Positions 51,426 to 58,321 of a DNA stretch of 64,000 nt are shown here, piece after piece. Position 1 is the first letter of the stretch. Every line of letters starts with the position of its first letter. Below the pieces are notes generated by a model. The model saw only the letters and a program-made list of their open reading frames with translations. It had not been told where the DNA came from and ran no database searches. Location: IMG/VR virus record IMGVR_UViG_3300032516_000016, positions 1 to 64,000 of that record. One strand, given 5' to 3'. The stretch comes from a virus. The position numbers and the translations under genes are program-made.

Positions 51426-51428
51426 GTG

Positions 51429-51464
51429 AGTTTCCCGCTGCGGCGGGAAACTTATTAGTTTTTT
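51429..51464 (+). terminator. Strong terminator with cUGCGg loop
   Basis: A 10-bp stem (51429-51438 with 51443-51452) has a TGCG loop closed by C-G in the sense of the upstream gene, followed by TTTTTT at 51459-51464. Confidence 0.75.
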
Positions 51465-51473
51465 AGCGTGTTC

Positions 51474-51482
51474 TTTATATAC
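51474..51482 (+). promoter_or_regulatory. TATA box (TTTATATAC)
   Basis: It is centred about 27 nt before the ATG at 51505, fitting a leaderless transcript. Confidence 0.6.
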
Positions 51483-51504
51483 TTGTAAGTACATGCTATT
51501 AGGT

Positions 51505-51651
51505 ATGGAACTACCTACTTTAGAATGTAAGCGTTGTGGTCATAAATGGCATCCTCGTCGCGATCAGTTGCCTGCTGTTTGTCCTAATCTTAAGTGCAAG
51601 TCTTCGTATTGGAATAGAGAGCGTCGTGTTCCTCGTAAGGTTGTGGTGTGA
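51505..51651 (+). CDS. Zinc-ribbon microprotein (48 aa)
   Basis: From ATG 51505 the protein has CKRC near residue 7 and CPNLKC near residue 24, with a basic C-terminus. The layout matches the 38-residue gene at 38375. A leaderless start is supported by the TATA box; an in-frame ATG four codons upstream is closer to the box and less likely. Confidence 0.72.
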   Translation: MELPTLECKRCGHKWHPRRDQLPAVCPNLKCKSSYWNRERRVPRKVVV

Positions 51652-51653
51652 AT

Positions 51654-52127
51654 ATGGTATGTGTTGGTTTTCATCATAGTGAAGAGTCTAAAGCAAAAAT
51701 ATCTGCTTCCAAGCGTGGTGAAAATTGTACTGCTTCTACTAGGGCTAAGTTGTCTGTTGCTGCTCGTGGTCGATTATGTTCTGATGAAACTCGTGCTAAG
51801 ATATCAGCGTCTGAAAGTGGTGAAAACCATTATAATTATGGTAAGCATAGGTCAGATGATACTAAAGCTAAGTTGTCTGTTGCTAATAAGGGTAAACATA
51901 TATCTGATGAACATAAGGCCAAGATAGTAGCCGCGCTTGTTGGAAGACCGTGTTCTGATGAGACCAAAGCTAAAATGGCGTCTACTAAAGTAGGTGATAA
52001 AAATCCTAATTATGGTAAACGTTTATCGGATGAAACTTGTCATAAGATGTCTGTTGCTCGTACAGGTTATAAAAATCCACAGTGGCGTGGTGGTATTAGT
52101 TTTGAACCTTATTGTCCTAAATTTAAC
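51654..52127 (+). pseudogene. NUMOD-type homing endonuclease gene truncated by a transposon
   Basis: The frame encodes six or so NUMOD3-like repeats (such as SEESKAKISASKRGEN, SDETRAKISASESGENHYNYGKH, SDETKAKMASTKVGDKNPNYGK), modules that bind DNA in homing endonucleases. It reaches WRGGISFEPYCPKFN, normally followed by an HNH nuclease domain. The frame then turns into unrelated sequence with the transposon end at 52128 and reaches a stop at 52269-52271. The nuclease domain is missing, and it does not reappear after the transposon, so that part is lost. Confidence 0.8.
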
Positions 52128-52157
52128 TCTTGGGATTGCGAAGGGCAAAGCGGGAAG

Positions 52158-52179
52158 TCCCTATCCTTTAGGGTAGGGA
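52158..52179 (+). repeat. Left-end subterminal hairpin
   Basis: A 9-bp stem with one G-T pair and a TTTA loop; it is nearly the same as the right-end hairpin. Confidence 0.75.
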
Positions 52180-52219
52180 TGAAAGCGAAGCCCTTTGCGC
52201 ATGTTTCTGCTAACGGAAA

Positions 52220-52230
52220 TCTATTTATAC
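52220..52230 (+). promoter_or_regulatory. TATA box inside the transposon left end
   Basis: CTATTTATACT lies about 45 nt before the methyltransferase ATG. A GGTGAT Shine-Dalgarno at 52254-52259 then precedes the ATG at 52265 (and 52271). Confidence 0.6.
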
Positions 52231-52264
52231 TTAGCAATAGGTTATGTATATTTGGTGATAACCT

Positions 52265-53221
52265 ATGCTAATGGTGGGATCATTGTTTGCGGGGATCGGT
52301 GGATTCGAACTTGGATTAGAACGGACCGGGGGATTCGAAACCAAATGGCAATGTGAAATAGATCCCTTCTGTCAGAAGGTATTAGCAAAGCATTGGCCCA
52401 ACGTGACGCGATTCGCGGATATCAAAGAGATGAATGAGGTTCCTTATGTTGATGTCATTTGCGGGGGATTCCCATGCCAGCCCGTCTCCTGTGCGGGTAA
52501 AAGGAAAGGCTCGGAAGACAAAAGATGGCTCTGGCCGGAATTCTACAGAATCGTTTGCGAAGTTAGGCCAGAATGGGTCTTGGTTGAAAACGTGCCCGGA
52601 TTGCTTAGTGCAAAAGACGCTGATGGAATCAAAGGAAGACTTTTTGCCGGAATACTGCGAGACCTGGCCGCAAGCGGGTATGATGCGGAATGGAATATCG
52701 TATCGGCGACCAGTGTTGGAGCACCGCACCTCAGGAGAAGAGTGTTCATCATCGGGCGAAAAATGGACAACGCCCTGCGCGGGGGATACCAGGTCAGTGA
52801 CAGGAGCACTCAGGCCAAGCAGGATAGCGACTGGCAGGAAGACAGATTATTTTGCGCGGCAGGTTCTGATGTGGCCCACACCCAATGTACCGAACGGTGG
52901 CCGGAAGGTTCCAGACGATGCGAAATGGCACGGCAAGACGACCGCTTACAAGGGCGGGAAGAAGATTCAGGTGGGTTTGAACTCAGCAGTCAAGATGTGG
53001 CCAACACCATGCAGCCGAGATTGGAAGAGCGGAGCCGGATCTTCTCCGAGAGAGGGACACGCACCACCATTAACGGATGTGATTGGTGGGCAGTTGAACC
53101 CGGCATGGGTCGAGTGGCTCATGGGGTTCCCGCCAGGGTGGACCGACTTAGAAGCCTCGGAAACGCCATAGTTCCTCAATGCGCGGAGTTCGTTGGTAGA
53201 TGTGTGTTGGGGTGCTATTGA
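52265..53221 (+). CDS. DNA (cytosine-5) methyltransferase, Dcm-like
   Basis: The 318-residue protein has the ordered motifs of C5 methyltransferases: I (SLFAGIGGFELGLERTGG), IV with the catalytic Pro-Cys (GGFPCQPVSCAGKRKG), VI (VLVENVPGL), VIII (RRRVFIIGRK) and X (RLRSLGNAIVPQ). The target-recognition region is short. The enzyme would methylate cytosine at a specific sequence; no matching restriction enzyme is nearby, so it may act as a solo or protective methylase. The stop shares one base with the TnpA ATG (TGATG), linking the two. Another frame overlaps most of it. Confidence 0.88.
   Translation: MLMVGSLFAGIGGFELGLERTGGFETKWQCEIDPFCQKVLAKHWPNVTRFADIKEMNEVPYVDVICGGFPCQPVSCAGKRKGSEDKRWLWPEFYRIVCEVRPEWVLVENVPGLLSAKDADGIKGRLFAGILRDLAASGYDAEWNIVSATSVGAPHLRRRVFIIGRKMDNALRGGYQVSDRSTQAKQDSDWQEDRLFCAAGSDVAHTQCTERWPEGSRRCEMARQDDRLQGREEDSGGFELSSQDVANTMQPRLEERSRIFSERGTRTTINGCDWWAVEPGMGRVAHGVPARVDRLRSLGNAIVPQCAEFVGRCVLGCY
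52434..53171 (+). CDS. Overprinted protein in the +1 frame of the methyltransferase gene
   Basis: The 245-residue frame lies wholly inside the methyltransferase gene, shifted +1. Its segments SFAGDSHASPSPVRVKGKA, FLPEYCETWPQAGMMRNGISY, EKWTTPCA, WPTPCSRDW and LNPAWVEWLMGFPPGWTDLE match a family I know from phage proteins with WP-x-[AS]-GM-x-RNG and LNP-x-[FW]-VEWLMG-[FWY]-P motifs, often listed next to or overlapping Dcm genes. That conservation of an alternative frame supports a real protein. The exact start is uncertain (ATGs at 52434, 52446, 52452). Function unknown. Confidence 0.6.
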   Translation: MRFLMLMSFAGDSHASPSPVRVKGKARKTKDGSGRNSTESFAKLGQNGSWLKTCPDCLVQKTLMESKEDFLPEYCETWPQAGMMRNGISYRRPVLEHRTSGEECSSSGEKWTTPCAGDTRSVTGALRPSRIATGRKTDYFARQVLMWPTPNVPNGGRKVPDDAKWHGKTTAYKGGKKIQVGLNSAVKMWPTPCSRDWKSGAGSSPREGHAPPLTDVIGGQLNPAWVEWLMGFPPGWTDLEASETP

Positions 53222-53658
53222 TGAAATATAAATTGGATCGCGGCGCGCATTCCGTCTATTCACTACATTACCATCTGGTAATTGTGGTGAAGTACAGACG
53301 AAAAGCCCTGTATGACGAGGTTATCAGGGAGCGTCTCAAGAATATTATTTGGGAAATGTCAGACGCTCTTGGTATTGAGATCCTGGCACAAGAACCAGCG
53401 GAGGATCACATGCATATCCTCTTCAAATGTGCTCCCACCACAGACCTAACCAAAGTCGTAAACAGCATCAAGGGTGCGAGTTCGCGCCGGATCAGGCAGG
53501 AATTTCCCCAAACCAAGCAATTCCTTTGGGGCGATTCTTTCTGGTCAGATAGCTACTTCATAGCTTCAACTGGCCAGGTATCTCTCGATGTACTGATGCG
53601 GTATGTAGAGGGCCAGATGGAAAAGGTAGAACAGGAGAAACGAATCCCTACCCTTTAG
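53221..53658 (+). CDS. tnpA: IS200/IS605 transposase TnpA (HUH Y1)
   Basis: The 145-residue protein has the HUH motif (DHMHILF, HxH) and the catalytic tyrosine in VLMRYVEGQ near residue 127, with the usual TnpA length and VVNSIKGASSRRI helix. It cuts and joins single-stranded transposon ends. All key residues are present, so it looks active. The stop lies inside the right-end hairpin, as often seen in IS200. No TnpB gene is in the element. Confidence 0.9.
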   Translation: MKYKLDRGAHSVYSLHYHLVIVVKYRRKALYDEVIRERLKNIIWEMSDALGIEILAQEPAEDHMHILFKCAPTTDLTKVVNSIKGASSRRIRQEFPQTKQFLWGDSFWSDSYFIASTGQVSLDVLMRYVEGQMEKVEQEKRIPTL

Positions 53659-53665
53659 GGTAGGG
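53646..53665 (+). repeat. Right-end subterminal hairpin
   Basis: An 8-bp perfect stem with a TTTA loop overlaps the TnpA stop codon. GAAT immediately precedes it and TCAA follows 5 nt after. Confidence 0.8.
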
Positions 53666-53674
53666 TTGTTCAAG

Positions 53675-53707
53675 TGAGGAGCATTAGCTCCTCATTATGT
53701 CAAGTTT
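53675..53707 (+). terminator. Terminator after the transposon
   Basis: An 8-bp stem (53675-53682 with 53687-53694) with an ATTA loop precedes TTTTTT at about 53705-53710. It may originally have served the truncated homing-endonuclease gene. Confidence 0.55.
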
Positions 53708-53708
53708 T

Positions 53709-53948
53709 TTACTTCTTTCGTTTCTGGGCGAGGCATCCATTCATGCTGACTACTCTGGCGTTGCCCTTAAGACCCACAGTGGCTGAAGCGCAAGCCCGGG
53801 CGTCAGCTCCCATAGTTCCTGCATAAGTTTCCAGGTGGCGGGGTGTTACACCAGGCGGAAAAGAGCGTCTGGCGAAGTAGATACTACCTTTGCGGGGCGA
53901 TTTCTTTATAATTATATTTCCCATTTCACTCAAAGTTGGTGCTGGCAT
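53709..53948 (-). CDS. Small hypothetical protein
   Basis: The 79-residue protein starts at ATG 53948 with a GGAGG Shine-Dalgarno and a TATA-like GTATTTATATG about 45 nt upstream, so expression looks real. It contains NIIIKKSPRKGSIYFARRSFPPGV and a C-terminal GLKGNARVV segment. The C-terminus loosely recalls the end of TnpB transposases; given the nearby IS end it may be a remnant, but that is weak. Confidence 0.5.
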   Translation of the reverse strand: MPAPTLSEMGNIIIKKSPRKGSIYFARRSFPPGVTPRHLETYAGTMGADARACASATVGLKGNARVVSMNGCLAQKRKK

Positions 53949-54003
53949 TTATATCAATCCTCCAAACGTATCATTCACACCAACATATAAATACAGTTTG
54001 TCT

Positions 54004-54045
54004 AAAAAAGTTATCCTAGGCGTGATCGCCGCAGCGATCACGCCT
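54004..54045 (-). terminator. Terminator of the 57042-54048 operon
   Basis: A 12-bp perfect stem (54018-54029 with 54034-54045) has a TGCG loop closed by C-G on the minus strand and is followed by a T-run (54004-54009 as A on the plus strand). It begins 3 nt after the last stop codon. Confidence 0.75.
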
Positions 54046-54047
54046 CT

Positions 54048-54395
54048 CTATTCGATCGATTCCATGAATATTGTGCCGAATAAGCTGTCAATTTCAGTTA
54101 TTATTGTTGTTCCCAACTCAAGTATCTCTTCGCCGTCCTCGGTCTGTAGGTGTAGCGTTCCGTTGCCGATTATCGTATTTTCAAGTGCATATTTTTTGGT
54201 TTTTCGATTGTGCGTTATATACCCTTCAGTTGACATATTGCCAAGGCGATAGCGTATTTTGTTGCAAAATTTGCGCATTTGCTGATCTGTCACCTTTGTG
54301 TTTGCTTCCTTGTGTATCTGCTCCGCGATCTCCCACGTAGTCTTTGGGTTATCGATCAAGCACCAAAGTATGGCCTTATCCAGTACGTCTTGCAT
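54048..54395 (-). CDS. Winged-helix protein
   Basis: The 115-residue protein starts MQDVLDKAILWCLIDNPKTTWEIAEQIHKEAN, a helix-turn-helix start, then a recognition-type helix (TDQQMRKFCNKIRYRLGNM) and a basic wing (GYITHNRKTKKYAL). It is likely a DNA-binding regulator. Last gene of its operon. Confidence 0.65.
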   Translation of the reverse strand: MQDVLDKAILWCLIDNPKTTWEIAEQIHKEANTKVTDQQMRKFCNKIRYRLGNMSTEGYITHNRKTKKYALENTIIGNGTLHLQTEDGEEILELGTTIITEIDSLFGTIFMESIE

Positions 54396-54609
54396 TTTTT
54401 CTCCGTTTTGCTAGGTGCTCTCTCACCATATCAGCGCATTGGGGGTGATCGTGCTCTTCAAGCTTCTCTGCCAGGGCTTCCGCCGATTTGTGCAGTTGCG
54501 GGATCACGGCGGCTGGCATTTTCGGGTTGTTCAGCATCTCGATCATGGCGCGTCTCCGCTTTGACCAGTTGCTGATGTCCACGTCAAATGACCAGTCACG
54601 GCAGTTCAC
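54376..54609 (-). CDS. Small helical basic protein
   Basis: The 77-residue protein is predicted wholly helical with a basic end (LAKRRKNARRTG). It has DHPQCADMVREHLAKRRKN near the end. ATGA-type overlap links it to the upstream gene. Function unknown. Confidence 0.6.
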   Translation of the reverse strand: MNCRDWSFDVDISNWSKRRRAMIEMLNNPKMPAAVIPQLHKSAEALAEKLEEHDHPQCADMVREHLAKRRKNARRTG

Positions 54610-54920
54610 CCTACCTCAGCTCCGTGGTTAGGTTCTTGTTTGCTGTTCATTATGTCGCGCATTGCGGTCTGCATCTCTGTCTCTTTCTTCATGTACTTGT
54701 CGTGGTCAGTTTGCACGTCCCGATGCTTCACCTCACCCATGAAGAAGTTGGCTGGAAATGCGAGTTCTTCGCAAAATGTTCCGTCGTCACCTAGCTTTCT
54801 GCAAACGAGCACGCCGGTCAGTGGATCGAATGCGCGATAGTCACATTCGTAGGATTGGCATGCTTCAAAATCTGTTGCCTCTCCACCGAGCATGTAGTAT
54901 ATTGTGTACTTATGTTGCAT
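54606..54920 (-). CDS. Cysteine-containing hypothetical protein
   Basis: The start at ATG 54920 (TAATG overlap with the upstream stop) gives 104 residues instead of a longer frame. It contains DFEACQSYECDYRAFDPLTGVLVC, suggesting a metal or disulfide site. The next gene upstream is a redox-type protein. Function unknown. Confidence 0.6.
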   Translation of the reverse strand: MQHKYTIYYMLGGEATDFEACQSYECDYRAFDPLTGVLVCRKLGDDGTFCEELAFPANFFMGEVKHRDVQTDHDKYMKKETEMQTAMRDIMNSKQEPNHGAEVG

Positions 54921-55783
54921 TACTCTTTCCTCACAAACATGTTCGGGTTTTCGAATTTGTAATGCGCCAGCTCCTCCTCGAATGTGGTCGGTATCCCCTT
55001 GCCTTCCTTCGCGCACATCTTGGATGCAATGGCGAAGCGCACGCGCACTTCGTGCTCTGGCAGTGCGCCGACGGGCAAGGCGGTCGCCGGGATCGTCTTC
55101 AAGCATGTGTGGTATGCATCGGATTTGCGAGGTGGTGGCTCAGCAGGTTCGTCGGTTGGTTCCTGGCCGTCGATTTGGCCTGTTGCCGAGTACTCGTCAA
55201 CCTTTTGGATGAACTTCTCGATTCTCTTGGTCCTTTCTTTCGCTTTCTGTTTCTCCAGTTCGCATTCGTCAGCATCAATTTCGCAAAGCTTCCCCAGGTA
55301 GTCCATGCGCAGTCGCTCGGTTGCGAGCAAGTTCTGGCACATTTCGCATTCGCTTTCATTTGCCTTGGTCGTGAGCACTTCTGCGGCATCCTCGATCTTG
55401 CCCTTTTCCATCAGCTTCTCAGCTTTCTTGAATACTCCCATCAGTTCTAGAAGCATTGGATTCTGGATCTCCCAACTCGAAGAGTTCGCCTTCTGTGAGT
55501 TCGCCGGAGGCGAACTCGTGTTGACCTTCAGCTTCCATGCTGTGATGTACTCTGGGGTGACGAAAAGGTGACATGTGCATGCGGCTTCTTTGTGTCTGTC
55601 TTCCTGGATGGCTCGCTGCGCTTCGCCGGTGGCTTGCGAGCATGGGCATATGCGGTAGTCGTCACAGGGGCATTTGCCTCCACGTGAGTTCAGAAGGCTC
55701 ACGAAATGGTCGATGTCGCGATCTGGGTGTAGGTAGAATCCGTTTGTTACTGCGAACAGTTCCAGGTCTTCGCGAGTTGTCAC
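54920..55783 (-). CDS. Ferredoxin-thioredoxin reductase catalytic-subunit-like protein
   Basis: Residues 15-80 of the 287 show the FTR beta-subunit pattern: FYLHPDRDIDHFV, then CPC, CPC and CTC (six cysteines) ending in HLFVTPEY. In FTR four cysteines hold a [4Fe-4S] cluster and two form the active disulfide that reduces thioredoxins. The remaining ~200 residues form a new helical region with its own CEMC. FTR-like proteins are common in methanogens; on a mobile element it may modulate host redox control (inference). Confidence 0.75.
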   Translation of the reverse strand: MTTREDLELFAVTNGFYLHPDRDIDHFVSLLNSRGGKCPCDDYRICPCSQATGEAQRAIQEDRHKEAACTCHLFVTPEYITAWKLKVNTSSPPANSQKANSSSWEIQNPMLLELMGVFKKAEKLMEKGKIEDAAEVLTTKANESECEMCQNLLATERLRMDYLGKLCEIDADECELEKQKAKERTKRIEKFIQKVDEYSATGQIDGQEPTDEPAEPPPRKSDAYHTCLKTIPATALPVGALPEHEVRVRFAIASKMCAKEGKGIPTTFEEELAHYKFENPNMFVRKE

Positions 55784-55785
55784 GG

Positions 55786-56178
55786 TTATACCTTCCGTTC
55801 CTCGACCGCTTGTCTGAACATTCCCATCAAATCTTCGGGTATTTCTCTGCCTTCAGCCATCATTTCTTCGACCAGTTCGATGGTTGCACGCTTGGTTATT
55901 ACGTTGAAGTTAATTGCATGTTTCTTCAGCGCGCCTGGGCCGTCAGGGTATCTTAGTGTGTCCTTGATCAGTTCGACCTCTGATTCGATCTTCTCTGGAT
56001 CGAGTAGACTTGTCCATTCTTTGCAGCTTTTTTTCTGCTTTTCGTCTTCCATCAGCTCACAAGCAGTGATGGCAGCGCCATAGGCTGTGAGCAATCCTGC
56101 TGTCATTTCACATTTGTCACATTTTTCTTTTGGTGGTTCAGGTTTGTGTTCAGTTTTAATTATATCGTTTTCTTCCAT
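55786..56178 (-). CDS. Hypothetical Cys-containing protein
   Basis: The 130-residue protein has an N-terminal CDKC pair and a second Cys pair in ACELMEDEKQKKSC, perhaps binding a metal. It is otherwise helical and acidic. A TATA-like AAGATATAGA lies about 25 nt upstream, so transcription may also restart here. Confidence 0.6.
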   Translation of the reverse strand: MEENDIIKTEHKPEPPKEKCDKCEMTAGLLTAYGAAITACELMEDEKQKKSCKEWTSLLDPEKIESEVELIKDTLRYPDGPGALKKHAINFNVITKRATIELVEEMMAEGREIPEDLMGMFRQAVEERKV

Positions 56179-56226
56179 ATTGGTATTTGCAGTGTTTTTT
56201 CTATATCTTTCTGTTGGTTGAAATTG

Positions 56227-56517
56227 TCATAGTCTCACCTGTCCCGTCCTTATCATGTGCAACAGGATTGGGACACTTTCGGTTTTTCCGAAAGTGTCTG
56301 AGAGCTGATCGAGCAGTACGTGCAAAAATGCTGCTTCTCCGGCCATGATGTCACCAGTTGTGCGGGTTATCATTTGCACAGTTCGCATGTCGTGAAAGTA
56401 GATTCGGTGATTAGATTGTAAAAATGGTTGATAAGAATCCATGAAGTCATGAACTTGTGAAAACTTGCGGCCAAGCACGATCAGGTCGATGATCTCGTGC
56501 AGCTCATGAGACGGCAT
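56227..56517 (-). CDS. Hypothetical helical protein
   Basis: The 96-residue protein starts MPSHELHEIIDLIVLGRKFS and is helical. The upstream gene's stop abuts its ATG. Function unknown. Confidence 0.6.
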   Translation of the reverse strand: MPSHELHEIIDLIVLGRKFSQVHDFMDSYQPFLQSNHRIYFHDMRTVQMITRTTGDIMAGEAAFLHVLLDQLSDTFGKTESVPILLHMIRTGQVRL

Positions 56518-57042
56518 TCAAGTTGCTCCTAGCTGCCTTGAAATCTCAATGATCACTGAAGAACAGCAATAAGCCCACATATAGTAAGGAGTTGCACTTT
56601 TTATCATCTCCTTTTCCACGAGCAATGGTGCGTATTTTTCAGCGAGTTTTGCGATCTCTACCGGTATCACGCTTGATACCGGGATTGTCCTTTTCCCAGG
56701 GTAGTACTCCATCGTCTTTTTGTGCGTACTTGCCTGTTTCACCTTCTTCCGTCTAACCAGGAATCGCGTCAACTCCGGATTAGGGGCGGTACGCCCCTGA
56801 ATCGCCATGTCTAGTGCTATGATTTTGGCGATGATGCAGTACTGAAGGATGGAGTAACTTGTGTTCGCATTTATCAGCCCACGCGCCTCCATGATGGGAC
56901 CAACGGTCTCCATCATGTTGATTACGTCTTCTGGAAGTTCTGTTGATATTGCTATTGATCGTGTGCTACTTTTTGCCAGATCCCAAACTGAACGAGATTT
57001 GCCGGTTTTTTGAAATTTCTCCATATGCAATGAACTTCTCAT
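56518..57042 (-). CDS. Hypothetical protein, first gene of the operon
   Basis: The start at ATG 57042 gives 174 residues and a leaderless distance (about 27 nt) from the TATA box at 57063-57074; the longer frame would run into the divergent gene. It has two similar helical halves with PEDVINMMETVGPIMEARGLI and PVEIAKLAEKYAPLLVEKEMI, so an internal duplication is likely. Function unknown. Confidence 0.65.
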   Translation of the reverse strand: MRSSLHMEKFQKTGKSRSVWDLAKSSTRSIAISTELPEDVINMMETVGPIMEARGLINANTSYSILQYCIIAKIIALDMAIQGRTAPNPELTRFLVRRKKVKQASTHKKTMEYYPGKRTIPVSSVIPVEIAKLAEKYAPLLVEKEMIKSATPYYMWAYCCSSVIIEISRQLGAT

Positions 57043-57062
57043 GTTTCTATGTACCGCGAGGT

Positions 57063-57074
57063 AACTATTTAATC
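57063..57074. promoter_or_regulatory. Bidirectional TATA box (AACTATTTAATC)
   Basis: It lies between the divergent ATGs at 57042 (minus) and 57098 (plus), about 27 and 29 nt from each, matching the design at 1575-1586. Confidence 0.62.
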
Positions 57075-57097
57075 TTGTCGAGCGCAAATGTTCGTAC

Positions 57098-58321
57098 ATG
57101 GCAACAAAAGCAGCAACTCCTCCTGAAGCATCCGGCTCGTCGAAAGCTGTTCGTGATGCAGTAGCATTGTCAAAAGAGTCAAGCAGTGATTCTCCTGATG
57201 GATCGTTAGGTAAATTGAGTGAACAATTGATCAAGTCGATGGCAAATGATGTGGCGTTCATGCAGGTCCAATCTCAAAAGGATACGATAGAGGCTAATTC
57301 GTTAGAGGCCAAGAAGAAGAAGCTTGTTATGGAGCAGGAGATCGGGCAACTGGAGCAGAAATCGCGGATTTCTGCTCCTGTGGCGGGGTTGGGTGGTTTT
57401 GCGGGTGTCGGTCCCATTGGTATGCAGCAGCTACAGGGTGGTAATGCTGAGGTCATTAAGGCGGCGCTTAGTGCGTTGGAGAGTGATGAGGCCAGGCTCA
57501 AGTACCTCGATGCCAATAAGCACCTCCTCTACGGAGGTGCTCCTGGGATGGATGCTTTTGCATCTCTCGTACCCAAGAAGCCTGAGAATGGGGGTAGTGA
57601 GATTGCAGGCATTCTCGCCGGGTTGGCGCAGATGCAGCTTGCACAGGGTCAGGAGCAGCGTAACAGCTTGTACGCTGCATTCGATCTCCAGTCCAAACTC
57701 AAGCCGTCCACTCCTGTGGGCGGCAATGGTGGGGTTGGTCAGAGCGAAGACACCAAGCTCATGGTTGCAGCGATGCTCAAGTTGGCTGAATCGTTTGCGG
57801 GTGGGCAGAATCAGATGCAACAGCAGATAGCGCAGATCCGGGATGAGAAGGTTAAGAGTGAACAGATGTTGTGGGAGAAGTACTTCGAAGCTCAGAGGCA
57901 GGCTGATGATGAAAGGCGCAAGAATCAGGAAGAGCGGTATCTCGGCCAGATCGGTGGTCTTCAGGAGAAGCTTGAGAAGTTGGAGCGTTCTCGTCTTGAC
58001 GAGGGCGGGGTCCGGGGTGAGCTGGCGCAGCTTCGCAACTTGATGGAGAAGGGCAAGGAGTTCGGGTTGAATCTGACGAATAAAACGCCAGACGAGGATC
58101 GTGCGCAGAGGGAGTACGACCTGGAGCTTGCAAGGCTTAACATGCAAAAGGAGATGATGGTTCATCAGCAGGAATCGGATAAGGAGAGGATGATGCTGTT
58201 TAATAACAAGGTTACAGCATTTGGTTCTATTCTCGCGCTTGGGTATGATGCAATGCAGGCTAAAAAGAAATTGCAGAAGGCGAATCCGCAAACAGTTAAC
58301 AGTCTCGGGGCGGGCATATGA
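57098..58321 (+). CDS. Coiled-coil structural-type protein
   Basis: The 407-residue protein has a Ser-rich start and long coiled coils (residues about 45-90 and 235-385, e.g. IGGLQEKLEKLERSRLDEGG). Ala/Gly-rich middle segments separate them. As first gene of a structural-type operon it could be a scaffold, tail-tube chaperone or membrane-associated filament protein (inference). Confidence 0.65.
   Translation: MATKAATPPEASGSSKAVRDAVALSKESSSDSPDGSLGKLSEQLIKSMANDVAFMQVQSQKDTIEANSLEAKKKKLVMEQEIGQLEQKSRISAPVAGLGGFAGVGPIGMQQLQGGNAEVIKAALSALESDEARLKYLDANKHLLYGGAPGMDAFASLVPKKPENGGSEIAGILAGLAQMQLAQGQEQRNSLYAAFDLQSKLKPSTPVGGNGGVGQSEDTKLMVAAMLKLAESFAGGQNQMQQQIAQIRDEKVKSEQMLWEKYFEAQRQADDERRKNQEERYLGQIGGLQEKLEKLERSRLDEGGVRGELAQLRNLMEKGKEFGLNLTNKTPDEDRAQREYDLELARLNMQKEMMVHQQESDKERMMLFNNKVTAFGSILALGYDAMQAKKKLQKANPQTVNSLGAGI

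Larger units (their letters stand above)
52128..53673 (+). mobile_element. IS200/IS605-type transposon carrying a DNA methyltransferase
   Basis: A subterminal hairpin at 52158-52179 (CCCTATCC/GGGTAGGG with one G-T pair) recurs at 53646-53665, and a TnpA gene lies just before the right hairpin. GAAT precedes the right hairpin and TCAA follows at 53670-53673, which match the right guide and cleavage tetranucleotides I recall for IS608. The left junction follows TTTAAC (52122-52127), a target type reported for IS605. Between the ends lie a Dcm-like methyltransferase, an overprinted frame, and TnpA. Boundaries are inferred, not proven by a filled/empty site comparison. Confidence 0.72.

Noticed and set aside
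51654-52271. Intact NUMOD protein with a new C-terminal end
   Set aside because: The last 48 codons run into the transposon left end and have no homology to a nuclease domain, so the frame end is accidental.
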